Part shown: in pieces, positions 25,964 to 36,246 of the stretch | How the letters are laid out: the number at the start of each line of letters is the position of its first letter | Numbering within the stretch: position 1 is the stretch's first letter | Assembly (NCBI RefSeq): GCF_030814015.1 | Contig: NZ_JAUSUL010000001.1 | Span: 186,001-250,000, forward strand | Source: Amorphus orientalis | GTDB taxonomy: Bacteria; Pseudomonadota; Alphaproteobacteria; Rhizobiales; Amorphaceae | Direction: 5' to 3' | Length of the DNA stretch: 64,000 nucleotides | Translations under genes and position numbers: made by a program | Notes under the pieces: generated by a model | Seen by the model: the letters and a program-made list of their open reading frames with translations, nothing else | Databases searched by the model: none | What the model was told of the DNA's origin: nothing

Positions 25964-26328
25964 GAGCCTGTTCCGTTTGTTCTCGGTCAGCGTGGCCGAA
26001 AGGGACGTGCTCGAACAGCTGAGTCGGGAAGCCGTCGTCCGTCGTTCGGACACGCGGCCGTTTCGAAGACGACCTGAGGCTCTGCTTCTGAAGCGGGCTG
26101 GACAGAAAGTCGGCGGCCACTCGCACGGACCCGGGGCCGGGCTCTCCTGGAACGAGACGGGCTTGGCGCTGCGGCCGACCCTCGGGCATCCGTCCGGCTC
26201 CCTGGAGCCGGACGGTAGCGCTTGCGCGAAAAGAGGTATTGAGGTTTCCCGCCCGGAATTTGCGGCAGCTTTGTCTGGTCGCGTTTCCGGACGGCGAACC
26301 GGTTCCCACTTGGCCTGGAAACGCTCTA
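25964..26328. repeat. Palindromic elements between ytfQ and ytfR
   Basis: This 374-bp gap has no gene. At its left end a degenerate element runs from GAGC (25964) to GCTC (26012). At its right end perfect arms GCGTTTCC (26281-26288) and GGAAACGC (26317-26324) enclose the palindrome GAACCGGTTC (26296-26305), and the ytfQ stop codon TAG (26326-26328, minus strand) opens the element as TAGAGC. A further segment near 26219-26250 (CGCTTGCGCGAAAAGAGG) resembles 21448-21472 in the B locus, so the loci share more than the hairpins. Confidence 0.7.
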
Positions 26329-27288
26329 GTAGCCGAGGTTCTTCTTCTCTTCGTAGACCTTCATTGGATCGTCGTTCTGGGTGTAGAGCTTCGATTCCGT
26401 CTGGATCCACTTGGGCGGCGTGGTGCCGTCCTTGAGGTAGGCCTCGAGGACGTCGAACGCCGGCCCCGCCATGTTCGGGGTGAGCTCGACGGTGGCATTG
26501 GCCTCGCCGGCCGCCATCGCCTGGAAGATATCCGGAACCGCGTCGATGGAGACGACCAGGATGTCCTTGCCGGGCGCCAGGCCCGCTTCCTTGATCGCCT
26601 GGATCGCGCCGACAGCCATGTCGTCGTTGTGGGCGTAGAGCGCGCAGATGTCCTTGCCGCCGTCTTCCGCCTTGAGGAAGCTCTCCATGACTTCCTTACC
26701 CTTGGTGCGGGTGAAGTCGCCGGTCTGGGAGCGGACGATCTGGATGTTGTCGTGGCCGGAGATCGCTTCCTCGAACCCCTTCTTGCGATTGATCGCCGGG
26801 GACGAGCCGGTGGTGCCCTGGAGTTCGACCACGTTGCAGGGCTCGTCGCCGACGGTCTCCACGAGCCAGTTGCCGGCGACGTTGCCCTCGTGGACCTGAT
26901 CGGACGTTACCGCCGTCAGGTAGAGCTCGTCGGATGCGTCGATCTGGCGATCGAGCAGCACGACCGGGATCTCGGCGTCCTGGGCCTCTTCCAGTACCTG
27001 CTCCCAGCCGGTGGCCACGACCGGCGCGATCAGGATCGCGTCGACGCCCTGGGCGATGAACGAGCGAACCGCCTTGATCTGGTTTTCCTGTTTCTGCTGG
27101 GCGTCGGCAAACTTCAGGTTGATGCCGCGCTCCTGCGCTTCCTGCTTGGTCACGCTGGTCTCCGCAGCCCGCCAGCCGGATTCCGATCCGATCTGCGAGA
27201 AGCCGACCGTCATGTCGTCCGCCATGGCGGGCGCCGCCAGCAGGGTGAGCATCATCGCCGCTCCGGCGGCGGTGCGGGTGAAAGTCAT
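26326..27288 (-). CDS. ytfQ: Sugar ABC transporter binding protein, YtfQ-like
   Basis: 320 aa periplasmic binding protein. Signal peptide ends A-A-P-A-M-A|D-D. M-T-V-G-F-S-Q-I-G-S-E-S-G-W-R and L-K-F-A-D-A-Q-Q-K-Q-E-N-Q are very close to the YtfQ family, whose ligand is galactofuranose; arabinofuranose or a pyranose is also possible here. First gene of ytfQ-ytfR-ytfT-yjfF-gntR; an AT-rich promoter region lies upstream. Confidence 0.92.
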   Translation of the reverse strand: MTFTRTAAGAAMMLTLLAAPAMADDMTVGFSQIGSESGWRAAETSVTKQEAQERGINLKFADAQQKQENQIKAVRSFIAQGVDAILIAPVVATGWEQVLEEAQDAEIPVVLLDRQIDASDELYLTAVTSDQVHEGNVAGNWLVETVGDEPCNVVELQGTTGSSPAINRKKGFEEAISGHDNIQIVRSQTGDFTRTKGKEVMESFLKAEDGGKDICALYAHNDDMAVGAIQAIKEAGLAPGKDILVVSIDAVPDIFQAMAAGEANATVELTPNMAGPAFDVLEAYLKDGTTPPKWIQTESKLYTQNDDPMKVYEEKKNLGY

Positions 27289-27336
27289 TCGTTTCCTCCT
27301 CGTTTAGCCGGTCTTCGCCGGATGCCGAAAAGTAAT

Positions 27337-27349
27337 ATAATATGATTAT
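27337..27349. promoter_or_regulatory. AT-rich operator-like site upstream of ytfQ
   Basis: ATAATATGATTAT is an imperfect palindrome (ATAAT, 3-bp spacer, ATTAT) in the only AT-rich stretch of a GC-rich region, 49 bp before the ytfQ start. Its core TAATATGATTA resembles TAGTATGACAA, the reverse complement of the site upstream of the GntR gene at 38.2 kb, and so is a candidate GntR operator. Confidence 0.45.
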
Positions 27350-27445
27350 TGTGTCGATGGGAAATCTGCGGTTCGTCCCGGTTTCGCTTGCCGGCGCGTA
27401 AACCTGGCCGCGGGCGCAATGGCATGCCGCCGGCGCCGGCGAGGC

Positions 27446-28339
27446 TCAGTCCTGACGGGCCTCCGGTGAAAAGAAGCCTTCGAAGCCCGCGTCCTCGATC
27501 ACGAAGGTCTTGCCGGCGTGGGGATCGGCCGCTCGGGCGTCTGGGGCCATCCCCTCCCAAGCGCTGGTGACCAGGAGCCGATCGGCGTTTCGACCGAAGG
27601 TGGCCGGGCAGCTCGGCTGGGCGGCGGAGACCGGGATGGTCGAGATCGGCTCGCCCGCCGGCGAAAGGGTCAGAAGGCGGCCGGCCCCCCACAGCGCGAT
27701 CCAGATGGTGCCGGCGCGATCGATAACGGCGCCGTCGAGGCTGCCCGGCGCATCGCGGTGGTCGTACACGACGGTCGGCGCGGCGGTAGGCAAGCCGGTC
27801 TCGGGTGCGACCGGAACCCGCATCAGCCGGCCCGTCGGCGTATCGGAGAAATAGGCGGTGGTGCCGTCTTCGGTGAAGGCGATGGCGTTCGGGATTGTGA
27901 TCGCATCGAACAGCGGACGGAGTTCGCCTTTGAGGAAATGATAGATCGTCCCCGCGCCGGGTTCGGCGCCCTTGCCCATGGTGCCGATCCACAGCGCGCC
28001 GGAGCGATGCACCGCGCCGTCGTTCGACCGCGTGCCGGGGTTGTCGGCTTCCAGCGGATGCAGCAGGTCGAGGCCGCCGGTCGTCGTGTCGCGGACGTAG
28101 AGCCCGTCCTCCGCGGCGACGAGCTGGCGCCGGTCGTCGATCCGGGCGATCTCGCTCGCCATGAAGGGGAGGTCGTGGCGAATGGTGCGGCCGCTCTGGA
28201 GCGAATGCTCGAACAGGCCGCGGCCTAAAATGTCGAACCACCACGCCGTGTCGGTCACCGGGTCGTAGCGGGGCCCTTCGCCAAGCTCCAGCGGCGTATC
28301 GAACAGGATCCGGACGGTCGCGTCGGATTGATGGTTCAT
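27446..28339 (-). CDS. SMP-30/gluconolactonase family sugar lactonase
   Basis: 297 aa six-bladed beta-propeller. E-L-G-E-G-P-R-Y-D-P holds the metal-ligand Glu, S-N-D-G-A-V-H-R-S-G-A-L-W-I-G-T-M the Asn/Asp ligands, and D-G-A-V-I-D-R-A-G-T-I-W-I-A-L-W-G the last metal Asp. It opens the aldonolactone made by the aldose 1-dehydrogenase. It lies between the dehydratase (161-bp gap) and ytfQ (157-bp gap), all on the same strand. Confidence 0.92.
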   Translation of the reverse strand: MNHQSDATVRILFDTPLELGEGPRYDPVTDTAWWFDILGRGLFEHSLQSGRTIRHDLPFMASEIARIDDRRQLVAAEDGLYVRDTTTGGLDLLHPLEADNPGTRSNDGAVHRSGALWIGTMGKGAEPGAGTIYHFLKGELRPLFDAITIPNAIAFTEDGTTAYFSDTPTGRLMRVPVAPETGLPTAAPTVVYDHRDAPGSLDGAVIDRAGTIWIALWGAGRLLTLSPAGEPISTIPVSAAQPSCPATFGRNADRLLVTSAWEGMAPDARAADPHAGKTFVIEDAGFEGFFSPEARQD

Positions 28340-28500
28340 CACGGTACCCCGTCTGCGGTGTCGAAAGCCGCGACCGGTGCGGTCTCCGTCGAGCGGCTGC
28401 CGTGCCGGATCGCCGCCCGGAGACGGCGACCGGCGAGACATGCGACCGGCTGGCTCGTCATGAGACGTGCCTCGCCGTCTCGACCTCGCCTGGAGTCGCC

Positions 28501-30309
28501 TCAGTGATTGTCACGCGGGATGCCCTTGGTCTGTGCGATCCGCTGATAGGAGACCGCCGGTTCCAGCACCATTCCGACCTCCATCTGCGAGATCACGGCA
28601 CGCTGGAGCTCCTGCCAGGGGGTCTGCGCGTCGGGAATCGGATAGCCGCCGCGCGCGGCAAGCTCGGTCCGGCGGGCGGCGAGCTCCTCATCGGAAATGA
28701 GGATGTCCGCGCGGCCGCGGCCCGGATCGATGCGCACGCGGTCGCCGTCGCGCAGCAGCGCCAGTCCGCCACCTGCCGCCGCTTCCGGCGAGGCATTCAG
28801 GATCGAGGGCGAGCCGGACGTGCCGGACTGACGGCCGTCGCCGATGCAGGGAAGCGACTGGATGCCGCGCTTCAGGAGGTAGTCCGGCGCGCGCATGTTC
28901 ACCACTTCAGCCGCGCCGGGATAGCCGATCGGCCCCGCGCCGCGCATGAACAGAACGCAGGTCTCGTCGATCGCCAGCGCCGGGTCGTCGATGCGCGCGT
29001 GGTAGTCCTCGGGCCCGTCGAAGACGATCGCCCGTCCCTCGAACGCCATCGGGTCATCGGGATTGGAGAGATAGCGCGCCCGGAAATCGTCGGAGACGAC
29101 GGAGAGCTTCATGATGGCCGAGCCGAACAGGTTGCCCTTCAGCACCCGGAAGCCGGCGGCGGGCAGCATCGGGTCGTCGATCGGACGGATGACGTTCTCG
29201 TCGAGGATCTCAGCGCCCCGGCAGTTGTCGCCGATCGGCTGGCCGTTGGCGGTGATCAGGCTCTCGTCGATCAGGTCGTGACGCATCAGTTGATTGATCA
29301 CGGCCGGCACGCCGCCGGCGTGATAGAAGTCCTCGCCGAGATACTCGCCCGCCGGCTGCAGGTTGACCAGGAGCGGGATCTCTTCACCGTAGGTCTGCCA
29401 ATCGTCGATCGAAAGCTCCACGCCGAGATGGCGGGCGATGGCGTTCAGATGGATCGGGGCGTTGGTCGATCCGCCGATAGCGGAGTTGACGCGGATGGCG
29501 TTGATGAACGCCTCGCGGGTCATGATATCGGTCGGCTTCAGATCCTCATGCACCATGTCGACGATGCGCAGGCCGGTGCGCCAGGCCATCTCCTGGCGGT
29601 CCCTGTAGGGTGCGGGAATAGCGGCGGACCCGGGAAGCTGCATGCCGAGGGCTTCGGCGAGCGCGTTCATCGTCGAGGCCGTGCCCATCGTGTTGCAGAA
29701 GCCCGTGGACGGGGCGGACGACGCAACCAGCCGGACGAACTCGGGATAGTCGATCTCGCCGCGCGCCATCAGCTCGCGAGCTTTCCAGACGATGGTACCG
29801 GAGCCGGTGCGCTCGCCGCGGAACCAGCCGTTCAGCATCGGACCGACCGACAGCGCGATGGCCGGGATGTTCACCGTCGCCGCCGCCATCAGACAGGCGG
29901 GCGTGGTCTTGTCGCAGCCGATCGTCAGCACCACGCCGTCGATCGGATAGCCGTAGAGAAGCTCCACTAGGCCGAGATAGGCGAGGTTGCGGTCGAGGCC
30001 GGCGGTCGGCCGCTTGCCGGTCTCCTGGATCGGATGGACTGGGAACTCGATCGGAATGCCGCCGGCCTCCCGGATGCCGTCGCGCACCCGCTTGGCCAGC
30101 TCCAGATGGTGGCGGTTGCAGGGCGAGAGGTCCGAACCCGTCTGGGCGATACCGATGATCGGCTTTCCCGACTGCAGCTCTTCCTGGCTCAGGCCGAAAT
30201 TGAGGTAGCGTTCGAGATAGAGCGCCGTCATGTCCGGATTGCCCGGATTGTCGAACCAGGCCCGCGAACGCAGCTTCCGGCCGCCGTCGATGTTGGAATG
30301 GTTCATCAT
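28501..30309 (-). CDS. Aldonate dehydratase of the IlvD/Edd family (arabonate/xylonate type)
   Basis: 602 aa iron-sulfur dehydratase that removes water from a sugar acid to give a 2-keto-3-deoxy acid. Cluster-ligand cysteines are in [17 protein letters not shown] and [24 protein letters not shown] is the conserved active-site segment. The N-terminus [10 protein letters not shown] resembles L-arabonate/D-xylonate/galactonate dehydratases and not IlvD itself. Start 30309 overlaps galM (ATGA); a second ATG follows at once. Confidence 0.88.
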   Translation of the reverse strand: MMNHSNIDGGRKLRSRAWFDNPGNPDMTALYLERYLNFGLSQEELQSGKPIIGIAQTGSDLSPCNRHHLELAKRVRDGIREAGGIPIEFPVHPIQETGKRPTAGLDRNLAYLGLVELLYGYPIDGVVLTIGCDKTTPACLMAAATVNIPAIALSVGPMLNGWFRGERTGSGTIVWKARELMARGEIDYPEFVRLVASSAPSTGFCNTMGTASTMNALAEALGMQLPGSAAIPAPYRDRQEMAWRTGLRIVDMVHEDLKPTDIMTREAFINAIRVNSAIGGSTNAPIHLNAIARHLGVELSIDDWQTYGEEIPLLVNLQPAGEYLGEDFYHAGGVPAVINQLMRHDLIDESLITANGQPIGDNCRGAEILDENVIRPIDDPMLPAAGFRVLKGNLFGSAIMKLSVVSDDFRARYLSNPDDPMAFEGRAIVFDGPEDYHARIDDPALAIDETCVLFMRGAGPIGYPGAAEVVNMRAPDYLLKRGIQSLPCIGDGRQSGTSGSPSILNASPEAAAGGGLALLRDGDRVRIDPGRGRADILISDEELAARRTELAARGGYPIPDAQTPWQELQRAVISQMEVGMVLEPAVSYQRIAQTKGIPRDNH

Positions 30310-31409
30310 GACTGTCTGCTTTCTGCGGCGCCGCCGTCGGGCGCGGAATCTAGCTTTGAAAACCGGTAGATCGCGACCTGACGGCAGGTGCGGCCGGGAT
30401 CGAGGCGGGCGGACGGGAAGTCCGGCTGGTTGGGGGCGTCCGGGAAGCGTTGCGGCTCCAGGCAGAAGCCGGTCGGACCGCCGACGACAGCTGGCGGAGC
30501 CCCGTGTTCCGGAGCCGCGAGAAGGTGACCGGAGTAAAGCTGCAGTCCCGGCTCCGTCGTCAGGAGATCGAGACGTCGGCCCGACCGGGCGTCCTCGACC
30601 CGTACGATGGTCCGCGGTGCTTCGGTGGTGCCGCCGCGCAGCACGAAACAATGATCGAAGCCCCGCTGCCCGAGGACCTGGGGATCGTCGCAGTCCTGCA
30701 GGTTCTCGGTGAACGTTCTCGGCTCACGGAAATCGAACGCCGTGCCGGCGACCGGCCGGATCTCGCCGGTCGGGACTAGCCCGTCATCGACCGGAAGCAT
30801 CGCGTCGGCTTCGATCTGCAGCCGGTGGGCTTCGATTCCGACGCCTGCGTCGGCGGAGAGGTTGAAGTAGGCGTGATTGGTCAGGTTGACGACCGTCGGC
30901 CGGTCCGTGGTGGCGGAGTACTCGACCGTGAGCTCGCCCGGGCCGGTGAGGGCGTAGCGCGCCTCGACCCTGAGCCGTCCTGGGAAACCGGCGTCGCCGT
31001 CCGGGCTGTCGAGGGCGAAAACGACGAACGGGATCGGATCGGTCCCGAGATCGGCGATCGTCCAGACACGGGTGTCGAAACCGTCGGGGCCGCCGTGCAG
31101 GCAGTTGGCGCCGTGGTTGCGGGGCAGCTGGTGGCGGGTGCCATCGAGTTCGAAGCTGCCGCCGGCGATCCGGTTGGCAAAGCGCCCGATGGAGGCACCG
31201 CAATAGGGCGGGCACGCCGCGCGTTCTTCCAGGGAGGTGAACGGCAGCACCGTCTCTCCGAAGTGCCCGTTACGGTCCGGCGTCCGCAGCGAGGCGATGC
31301 CCGCCCCCAGGGTGGTCAGGGTGACGGCGATCGCCTCGCCGGTGAGGTCCACGGCCTCGACCGGCGTGCCGTCTTCGAGACGGCCGAAGGGGCGCGGAAC
31401 GAGGGTCAT
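30306..31409 (-). CDS. galM: Aldose 1-epimerase (mutarotase)
   Basis: 367 aa. Interconverts alpha and beta anomers so that the dehydrogenase receives the right one. [17 protein letters not shown] (catalytic His) and [14 protein letters not shown] (catalytic Glu) are conserved. Overlaps the oxidoreductase upstream and the dehydratase downstream by ATGA. Confidence 0.95.
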   Translation of the reverse strand: MTLVPRPFGRLEDGTPVEAVDLTGEAIAVTLTTLGAGIASLRTPDRNGHFGETVLPFTSLEERAACPPYCGASIGRFANRIAGGSFELDGTRHQLPRNHGANCLHGGPDGFDTRVWTIADLGTDPIPFVVFALDSPDGDAGFPGRLRVEARYALTGPGELTVEYSATTDRPTVVNLTNHAYFNLSADAGVGIEAHRLQIEADAMLPVDDGLVPTGEIRPVAGTAFDFREPRTFTENLQDCDDPQVLGQRGFDHCFVLRGGTTEAPRTIVRVEDARSGRRLDLLTTEPGLQLYSGHLLAAPEHGAPPAVVGGPTGFCLEPQRFPDAPNQPDFPSARLDPGRTCRQVAIYRFSKLDSAPDGGAAESRQS

Positions 31410-32368
31410 CGCTTCCCCGCCTCGGCCGGATCGTGAAACGCGTCGACGGTCTCGGTGCGGGCCATCAGAAAGGCATCGGCGACGAGGCCGAACGGGGTCG
31501 GATCGACATCCGATTGACCGGTGGCGACCAGGTCGGCGAACCGGGTGTAGATGTCAGCGTATTCCCCCTCCGGAGGAAGCGAGATCGCCCCGCCGTCGAT
31601 CGCGAGTTCCGCGCCGCCCGCCGACAGGACGAGGCGGCCATCGTCGGCCTCCACGTCGATCTCCCAGGTCTGTGGACCCTCCTGGCGGAAGTCGAGGGCG
31701 GCGTCGACGACCACTCCGTCGGCGGCGGCGAAGCGCACGTCCGCCGCGATCGGCGCGGTACGGTTTTCCGGCGTGCGGAACGTCGCTTCGGTGACCCGCA
31801 GCGGTGCCGGCAGGATCCGGGTAAGAATGGAAAAGGCGTTGATGCCCGGATCGAAGACGCCGAGCCCGCCCGGCTCGAAGATCCAGGCCTGCCCCGGGTG
31901 CCAGCGCCGAACGTCTTCCTTCCAGGTTACACGCACCGCCCGGAGCTTTCGGCCGGCGATCCAGGCGCGTGCCGGCTCGACGCCGGGCGCATGACGCGAA
32001 TGCCAGGTGGCGAACAGCGTGAGGCCGGCGCGCTCGGCCGTCCGGGAGAGGATGTCCACCTCGCCCAGGGTGGCGCCGGGCGGCTTCTCGAGAAGCACGT
32101 GCTTGCCGGCTGCAAGGGCTGCGAGCGCGACGTCATGCCGGATCTGCGGAGGCGTGCAGACCGCCACGGCGTCGATGTCAGCCTCGCGCAGCATGTCGTC
32201 GAGGCTCGCAAAGCTCGGCGTGCCGTCGAGGCCGCCGGCCGGATCGGCGACGGCTGCGAGCGTCGTGCGTTCGCATCCGGCGATCGCCGGGACGTGCTGG
32301 TCGCGGGCGATCTTGCCGAACCCGGCAATGCCGATGCGCAGAGTATCTCCAGGCGCGCGCGTCGTCAT
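31406..32368 (-). CDS. Gfo/Idh/MocA oxidoreductase, probable aldose (galactose/arabinose) 1-dehydrogenase
   Basis: 320 aa. N-terminal Rossmann motif I-G-I-A-G-F-G-K-I-A (~12-21) and the catalytic lysine motif E-K-P-P-G-A-T (~95). Its closest known relatives are D-galactose 1-dehydrogenase and L-arabinose 1-dehydrogenase, which oxidise the anomeric carbon to a lactone. Placement between gguC and galM in a chain of ATGA overlaps supports that role. The exact sugar is not decidable from sequence. Confidence 0.85.
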   Translation of the reverse strand: MTTRAPGDTLRIGIAGFGKIARDQHVPAIAGCERTTLAAVADPAGGLDGTPSFASLDDMLREADIDAVAVCTPPQIRHDVALAALAAGKHVLLEKPPGATLGEVDILSRTAERAGLTLFATWHSRHAPGVEPARAWIAGRKLRAVRVTWKEDVRRWHPGQAWIFEPGGLGVFDPGINAFSILTRILPAPLRVTEATFRTPENRTAPIAADVRFAAADGVVVDAALDFRQEGPQTWEIDVEADDGRLVLSAGGAELAIDGGAISLPPEGEYADIYTRFADLVATGQSDVDPTPFGLVADAFLMARTETVDAFHDPAEAGKR

Positions 32369-33360
32369 AGCGGGCGCACCGTGACGGGGGCCACCTCGGC
32401 CTCGGCCAGCGGGTTGACCAGCGGCAGTGCGAACGGGGCTGCCTCGATCTCGAACACGTCGCCCGCTTGCGTGGCGACGCCGGCCGAGAAGGACAGGGTG
32501 GCGGTGCCGAAGAAGTGGACGTGGACGTCGCCGGGACGCCGGAACAGCGCGTACTTGAAGTGATGGTGCTCCAGGTTGGCGATCGCGTGGGACATGTTCG
32601 CCTCGCCGGTCAGGAACTCCCCCTCCCAGAGGACCGCGCCGTCGCGGCGGACGCGGGAGATGCCGCGCACGTCGTCGGGCAGGTCGCCGGTGAGGAGTTC
32701 CGGTCCGATTGCGGCGGGCCGCAGCTTGGAATGGGCCAGCCAGAGATAGTTGTGGCGCTCGGTGATGTGGTCGGAGAACTCGTTGGCGAGCGCGAAGCCG
32801 AGCCGGAAGGGCGTGCCGTCCGGTCCGTTGACGTAGATCGCCGCGATCTCCGGTTCCTCGGAGCCGTCGAGGGCGAACGCCGGCGAGGTGAGGGGGGCGC
32901 CGGGCCCGACGACCGTCGACCCGTCGCCCTTGTAGAACCATTCCGGCTGCACGCCGGGACCGCCGTTCGCCGGCTTGCCGCCTTCCAGCCCCATCCGGAA
33001 CATCCGCATGGAATCGGTCTCGTTGGCGTCCGCCGCCTGCTTGGCGTGCATCTTGTCGCGGCCCTCGGCGGAGCCCAGGTGGGTGAGCCCGGTCCCGGTC
33101 AGGAGCAGGTGCGCCGGGTCGGGATGGTCGATCGGCGCCAGGATCCTCCCGTTTGCCTGCGCCTCGGCAAGATCGACCTCCGCCCCTTCGCCGAGGGCGG
33201 CGACGGTGTCGGCCAGCGACCGACCCGCCTTGATCGCGCGCCGGGCCAGATCGTAGACCGTTTCCACCTCGCCGACGCGGCGGCCGGTGGTGCCGCCGTC
33301 GCTGGCGACGACGCCGCGGGTGCCGCGTTCGTCGCGGATCTGGAGCAGCCTCAAACCCAT
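32365..33360 (-). CDS. gguC: GguC (AraD1-type fumarylacetoacetate hydrolase family protein)
   Basis: 331 aa. T-G-T-G-L-T-H-L-G-S-A-E-G-R-D-K-M-H and F-A-L-A-N-E-F-S-D-H-I-T-E-R are typical of the AraD1 group within the FAH superfamily; members of that superfamily act on 2-keto-3-deoxy sugar acids. In Agrobacterium gguC follows gguA and gguB, as here (20-bp gap after gguB). Most likely it handles the product of the aldonate dehydratase. Overlaps the dehydrogenase gene. Confidence 0.88.
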   Translation of the reverse strand: MGLRLLQIRDERGTRGVVASDGGTTGRRVGEVETVYDLARRAIKAGRSLADTVAALGEGAEVDLAEAQANGRILAPIDHPDPAHLLLTGTGLTHLGSAEGRDKMHAKQAADANETDSMRMFRMGLEGGKPANGGPGVQPEWFYKGDGSTVVGPGAPLTSPAFALDGSEEPEIAAIYVNGPDGTPFRLGFALANEFSDHITERHNYLWLAHSKLRPAAIGPELLTGDLPDDVRGISRVRRDGAVLWEGEFLTGEANMSHAIANLEHHHFKYALFRRPGDVHVHFFGTATLSFSAGVATQAGDVFEIEAAPFALPLVNPLAEAEVAPVTVRPL

Positions 33361-33380
33361 TCCAATCTCCTGCAAGGCCC

Positions 33381-34598
33381 TCAGGCCTTGTTCTTGTTGT
33401 AGACGTCGAAAATCACGGCGAGCAGCAGGACGATGCCCTTGATGACCTGCTGGTAGTCGATGCCGATGCCCAGGATCGACATGCCGTTGTTCATGACGCC
33501 CATGATGAAGGCGCCGATCACGGCGCCGACAACGGTGCCCACGCCGCCGGACATGGAGGCGCCGCCGATGAAGACCGCCGCGATCACGTCGAGCTCGAAG
33601 CCGAGGCCGGCCTTGGGGGTCGCGGTGTTGAGGCGGGCGGCGAAGACGAGGCCGGCCAGCGCGGCGAGCATCCCCATGTTGGCGAAGGTGAGGAAGGTCA
33701 GCCGCTCCGTCTTGATGCCGGAGAGGCGCGCCGCTTTCTCGTTGCCGCCGACGGCGTAGATCCGCCGGCCGATCGTCGTGCGCGAGGTGACGAAGGAGTA
33801 GACGCTGACCAGGAGCGCCATGACGATGAGCACGTTCGGGAAGCCGCGGAAGCCGGCAAGGACCCAGACCAGGTAGAGGATCGCGCCAACGAACAGGAAG
33901 GTCTTGGCCAGAAAAAAGCCGAGCGGCTCGTCGTCGTGGCCGCCGGAACGGTTGCCGAAGCGCGAGCGCAGCGCGAGGTAGAGGATCGCGGCGGCGACGG
34001 CGACACCGATCAGGAGCGAGAGCAGGTTCAGGCCGTCCACGCCGAAGATGTCCGGCACGAAGCCGGAGGAGAGCAGCTGGAAGCCGCGCGGGAACGGACC
34101 CACGGACTGGCCGGCGAGCAGCCACAGCGTCAGCCCCTTGAACACCAGCATGCCGGCGAGCGTCACGATGAAGGACGGGATCTTCCAGTAGGCGACCCAG
34201 TAACCCTGGATCGCGCCGATCCCGGCACCGACGGCGAGACAGAGAATGCTGGCGACGACGTAGTTCATCTCCCACTGGACGATCATCACGGCGGCGAGCG
34301 CGCCGATGAAGCCCAGCACCGACCCCACAGACAGGTCGATGTTGCCGGAAACGATGACCAGCAGCATGCCCACCGCCATGATGACGATGTAGCTGTTCTG
34401 CAGGATCAGGTTGGTCAGATTGACCGGCTTCATCAGGATGCCGTCGGTCATGATCTGGAAGAACGCCATGATCACGATCAGCGCGATCAGGATGCCGTAT
34501 TCGCGCATGTGGCGCCGCAGGAAGGCGAGATGGCCTCCGCCCTGCCCGCCGGAGCCGGCCTTCGGAAGATCGATGGAGTCGCTGACGTCTTGAGACAT
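33381..34598 (-). CDS. gguB: Multiple-sugar ABC transporter permease GguB
   Basis: 405 aa CUT2 permease, longer than the YtfT type because of extra helices, as in GguB/XylH/MmsB. G-M-L-L-V-I-V-S-G-N-I-D-L-S-V-G-S and A-V-G-G-N-E-K-A-A-R-L-S-G are conserved. A glycine-rich cytoplasmic start (S-G-G-Q-G-G-G-H) precedes the first helix. It begins 4 bp after gguA. Confidence 0.95.
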   Translation of the reverse strand: MSQDVSDSIDLPKAGSGGQGGGHLAFLRRHMREYGILIALIVIMAFFQIMTDGILMKPVNLTNLILQNSYIVIMAVGMLLVIVSGNIDLSVGSVLGFIGALAAVMIVQWEMNYVVASILCLAVGAGIGAIQGYWVAYWKIPSFIVTLAGMLVFKGLTLWLLAGQSVGPFPRGFQLLSSGFVPDIFGVDGLNLLSLLIGVAVAAAILYLALRSRFGNRSGGHDDEPLGFFLAKTFLFVGAILYLVWVLAGFRGFPNVLIVMALLVSVYSFVTSRTTIGRRIYAVGGNEKAARLSGIKTERLTFLTFANMGMLAALAGLVFAARLNTATPKAGLGFELDVIAAVFIGGASMSGGVGTVVGAVIGAFIMGVMNNGMSILGIGIDYQQVIKGIVLLLAVIFDVYNKNKA

Positions 34599-34602
34599 GT
34601 CC

Positions 34603-36135
34603 TTACCTGCCCTGGCCGGAGCGGATGATGAGCGACATGATCGCTTCCTGCGACGCGCTTTCCGCGTCGAGTTCGCCGACGAACCGGCCTTCGTTCATGA
34701 CGTAGATGCGGTCGGAGACGCCGAGGAGTTCGGGCATCTCCGAGGAGATCATGACGATCGCCTTGCCCGCGGCGGCGAGCTCGGCGATGACGGTGTAGAT
34801 CTCGGTCTTGGCGCCGACGTCGATGCCGCGGGTGGGCTCGTCGAGGATCAGCACCTCCGGCCCCGCGAACAGCCACTTCGACAGAACAACCTTCTGCTGG
34901 TTGCCGCCCGACAGGTTGACCACCTCCTGGGCGACGCTCGAACTCTTGATGCGCATCCGCTGGCGGTAGTCGCCGGCAACGGCAAGCTCGCGCGCGTCGT
35001 CGACGACGAGGCCGTTCGATACGCCCTGAAGGTTGGCGAGCGGGATGTTGCGCCGGATCGTCTCGTCGAGGACGAGGCCGTAGGTCTTGCGGTCCTCGGT
35101 GGCGTAGCAGATGCCGGCGTCGATCGCGCGGGAGACGGTGGAGACATCGGCCGGCTGGCCGTTGACGAGGGCCTCGCCGGAGATGCGGGTGCCGTAGGAC
35201 CGGCCGAACAGGCTCATGGCGAGTTCGGTGCGACCGGCGCCCATCAGCCCGGCGATGCCGACCACCTCGCCACGGCGGACGTGGAAGCTGACGTCGTCGA
35301 CCACCTTGCGGTCCGGATGCAGGGGGTGGTGGACGGTCCAGTTGCGGACCTCGAGAACCGTCTCGCCGACCTTCGGGTCGCGCTTGGGGAAGCGGTCCTC
35401 CAGGTTGCGGCCGACCATGTCGCGGATGATCGCGTCCTCGCTGGCCGGACCGCCGGAACAGTCGATGGTGGAGATGCTGGCGCCGTCGCGGAGCACGGTG
35501 ATGGTATCGGCGACGCGCGCGATCTCGTTCAGCTTGTGGGAGATCAGGATCGAGGAGATGCCGCGGCGCTTGAACTCGAGGAGCAGGTCCAGCAGCGCCT
35601 CGCTGTCGGTCTCGTTGAGGCTCGAGGTCGGCTCGTCGAGGATGAGGAGCTTGACCTCCTTCGACAGCGCCTTGGCGATTTCGACCAGCTGCTGCTTTCC
35701 GAGGCCGAGATCGGTCACCCGGGTGTTCGGGGCTTCCTTCAGGCCGACGCGCGCCAGAAGCTCGCGCGTGCGCCGGAACGTCTCGCCCCAGTCGATCACG
35801 CCGGCCCGGGCGCGCTCGTTGCCGAGAAAGATGTTCTCGGCGATCGAGAGCAGCGGGATCAGGGCCAGCTCCTGATGGATGATGATGATGCCAAGGCGTT
35901 CGCTGTCGGTGATGCCGGAGAAGCGGCATTCCTCGCCCTGATAGACGATGCGGCCGTCATAGCTGCCGTGCGGATAGACCCCCGACAGCACCTTCATCAG
36001 GGTGGACTTGCCCGCGCCGTTCTCGCCGACCAGCGCATGGATCTCGCCTTGGCGCACGCTCAGGTGCACGTCCTTGAGCGCCACCACGCCGGGAAACGTC
36101 TTGGTGATGCCGTGCATTTCGAGGATCGGCGTCAT
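34603..36135 (-). CDS. gguA: Multiple-sugar ABC transporter ATPase GguA
   Basis: 510 aa with two ABC cassettes: first Walker [10 protein letters not shown] (~35-43) with degenerate signature L-G-L-G-K-Q-Q-L, second signature L-S-G-G-N-Q-Q-K-V and D-E-P-T-R-G-I-D-V. Start [16 protein letters not shown] is typical of GguA/MmsA. Between chvE and gguB; the 111-bp gap to chvE carries stable hairpins. Confidence 0.96.
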   Translation of the reverse strand: MTPILEMHGITKTFPGVVALKDVHLSVRQGEIHALVGENGAGKSTLMKVLSGVYPHGSYDGRIVYQGEECRFSGITDSERLGIIIIHQELALIPLLSIAENIFLGNERARAGVIDWGETFRRTRELLARVGLKEAPNTRVTDLGLGKQQLVEIAKALSKEVKLLILDEPTSSLNETDSEALLDLLLEFKRRGISSILISHKLNEIARVADTITVLRDGASISTIDCSGGPASEDAIIRDMVGRNLEDRFPKRDPKVGETVLEVRNWTVHHPLHPDRKVVDDVSFHVRRGEVVGIAGLMGAGRTELAMSLFGRSYGTRISGEALVNGQPADVSTVSRAIDAGICYATEDRKTYGLVLDETIRRNIPLANLQGVSNGLVVDDARELAVAGDYRQRMRIKSSSVAQEVVNLSGGNQQKVVLSKWLFAGPEVLILDEPTRGIDVGAKTEIYTVIAELAAAGKAIVMISSEMPELLGVSDRIYVMNEGRFVGELDAESASQEAIMSLIIRSGQGR

Positions 36136-36180
36136 CGTTCAGCGCTCTGGAAAAGGGGACCCGGGCGCACCGGGAGGGAG

Positions 36181-36236
36181 GGCGCGCCCGGGCGGCGCGC
36201 CCCGAAGGGGATCGCGAGGCGTCCCCTCGGGGACGC
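36181..36236 (-). promoter_or_regulatory. Hairpins in the chvE-gguA gap
   Basis: GCGTCCCC (36219-36226) and GGGGACGC (36229-36236) form a perfect 8-bp stem, and GGCGCGCC (36181-36188) pairs with GGCGCGCC-like sequence at 36194-36201. Neither is followed by a T run, so they look more like mRNA 3'-end stabilisers or attenuators that favour binding-protein expression than like full terminators. Confidence 0.55.
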
Positions 36237-36246
36237 GCGCGGGTGC

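Noticed and set aside
26239-27345. 368-codon plus-strand frame opposite ytfQ
   Set aside because: Antisense shadow; ytfQ has a signal peptide and family motifs.
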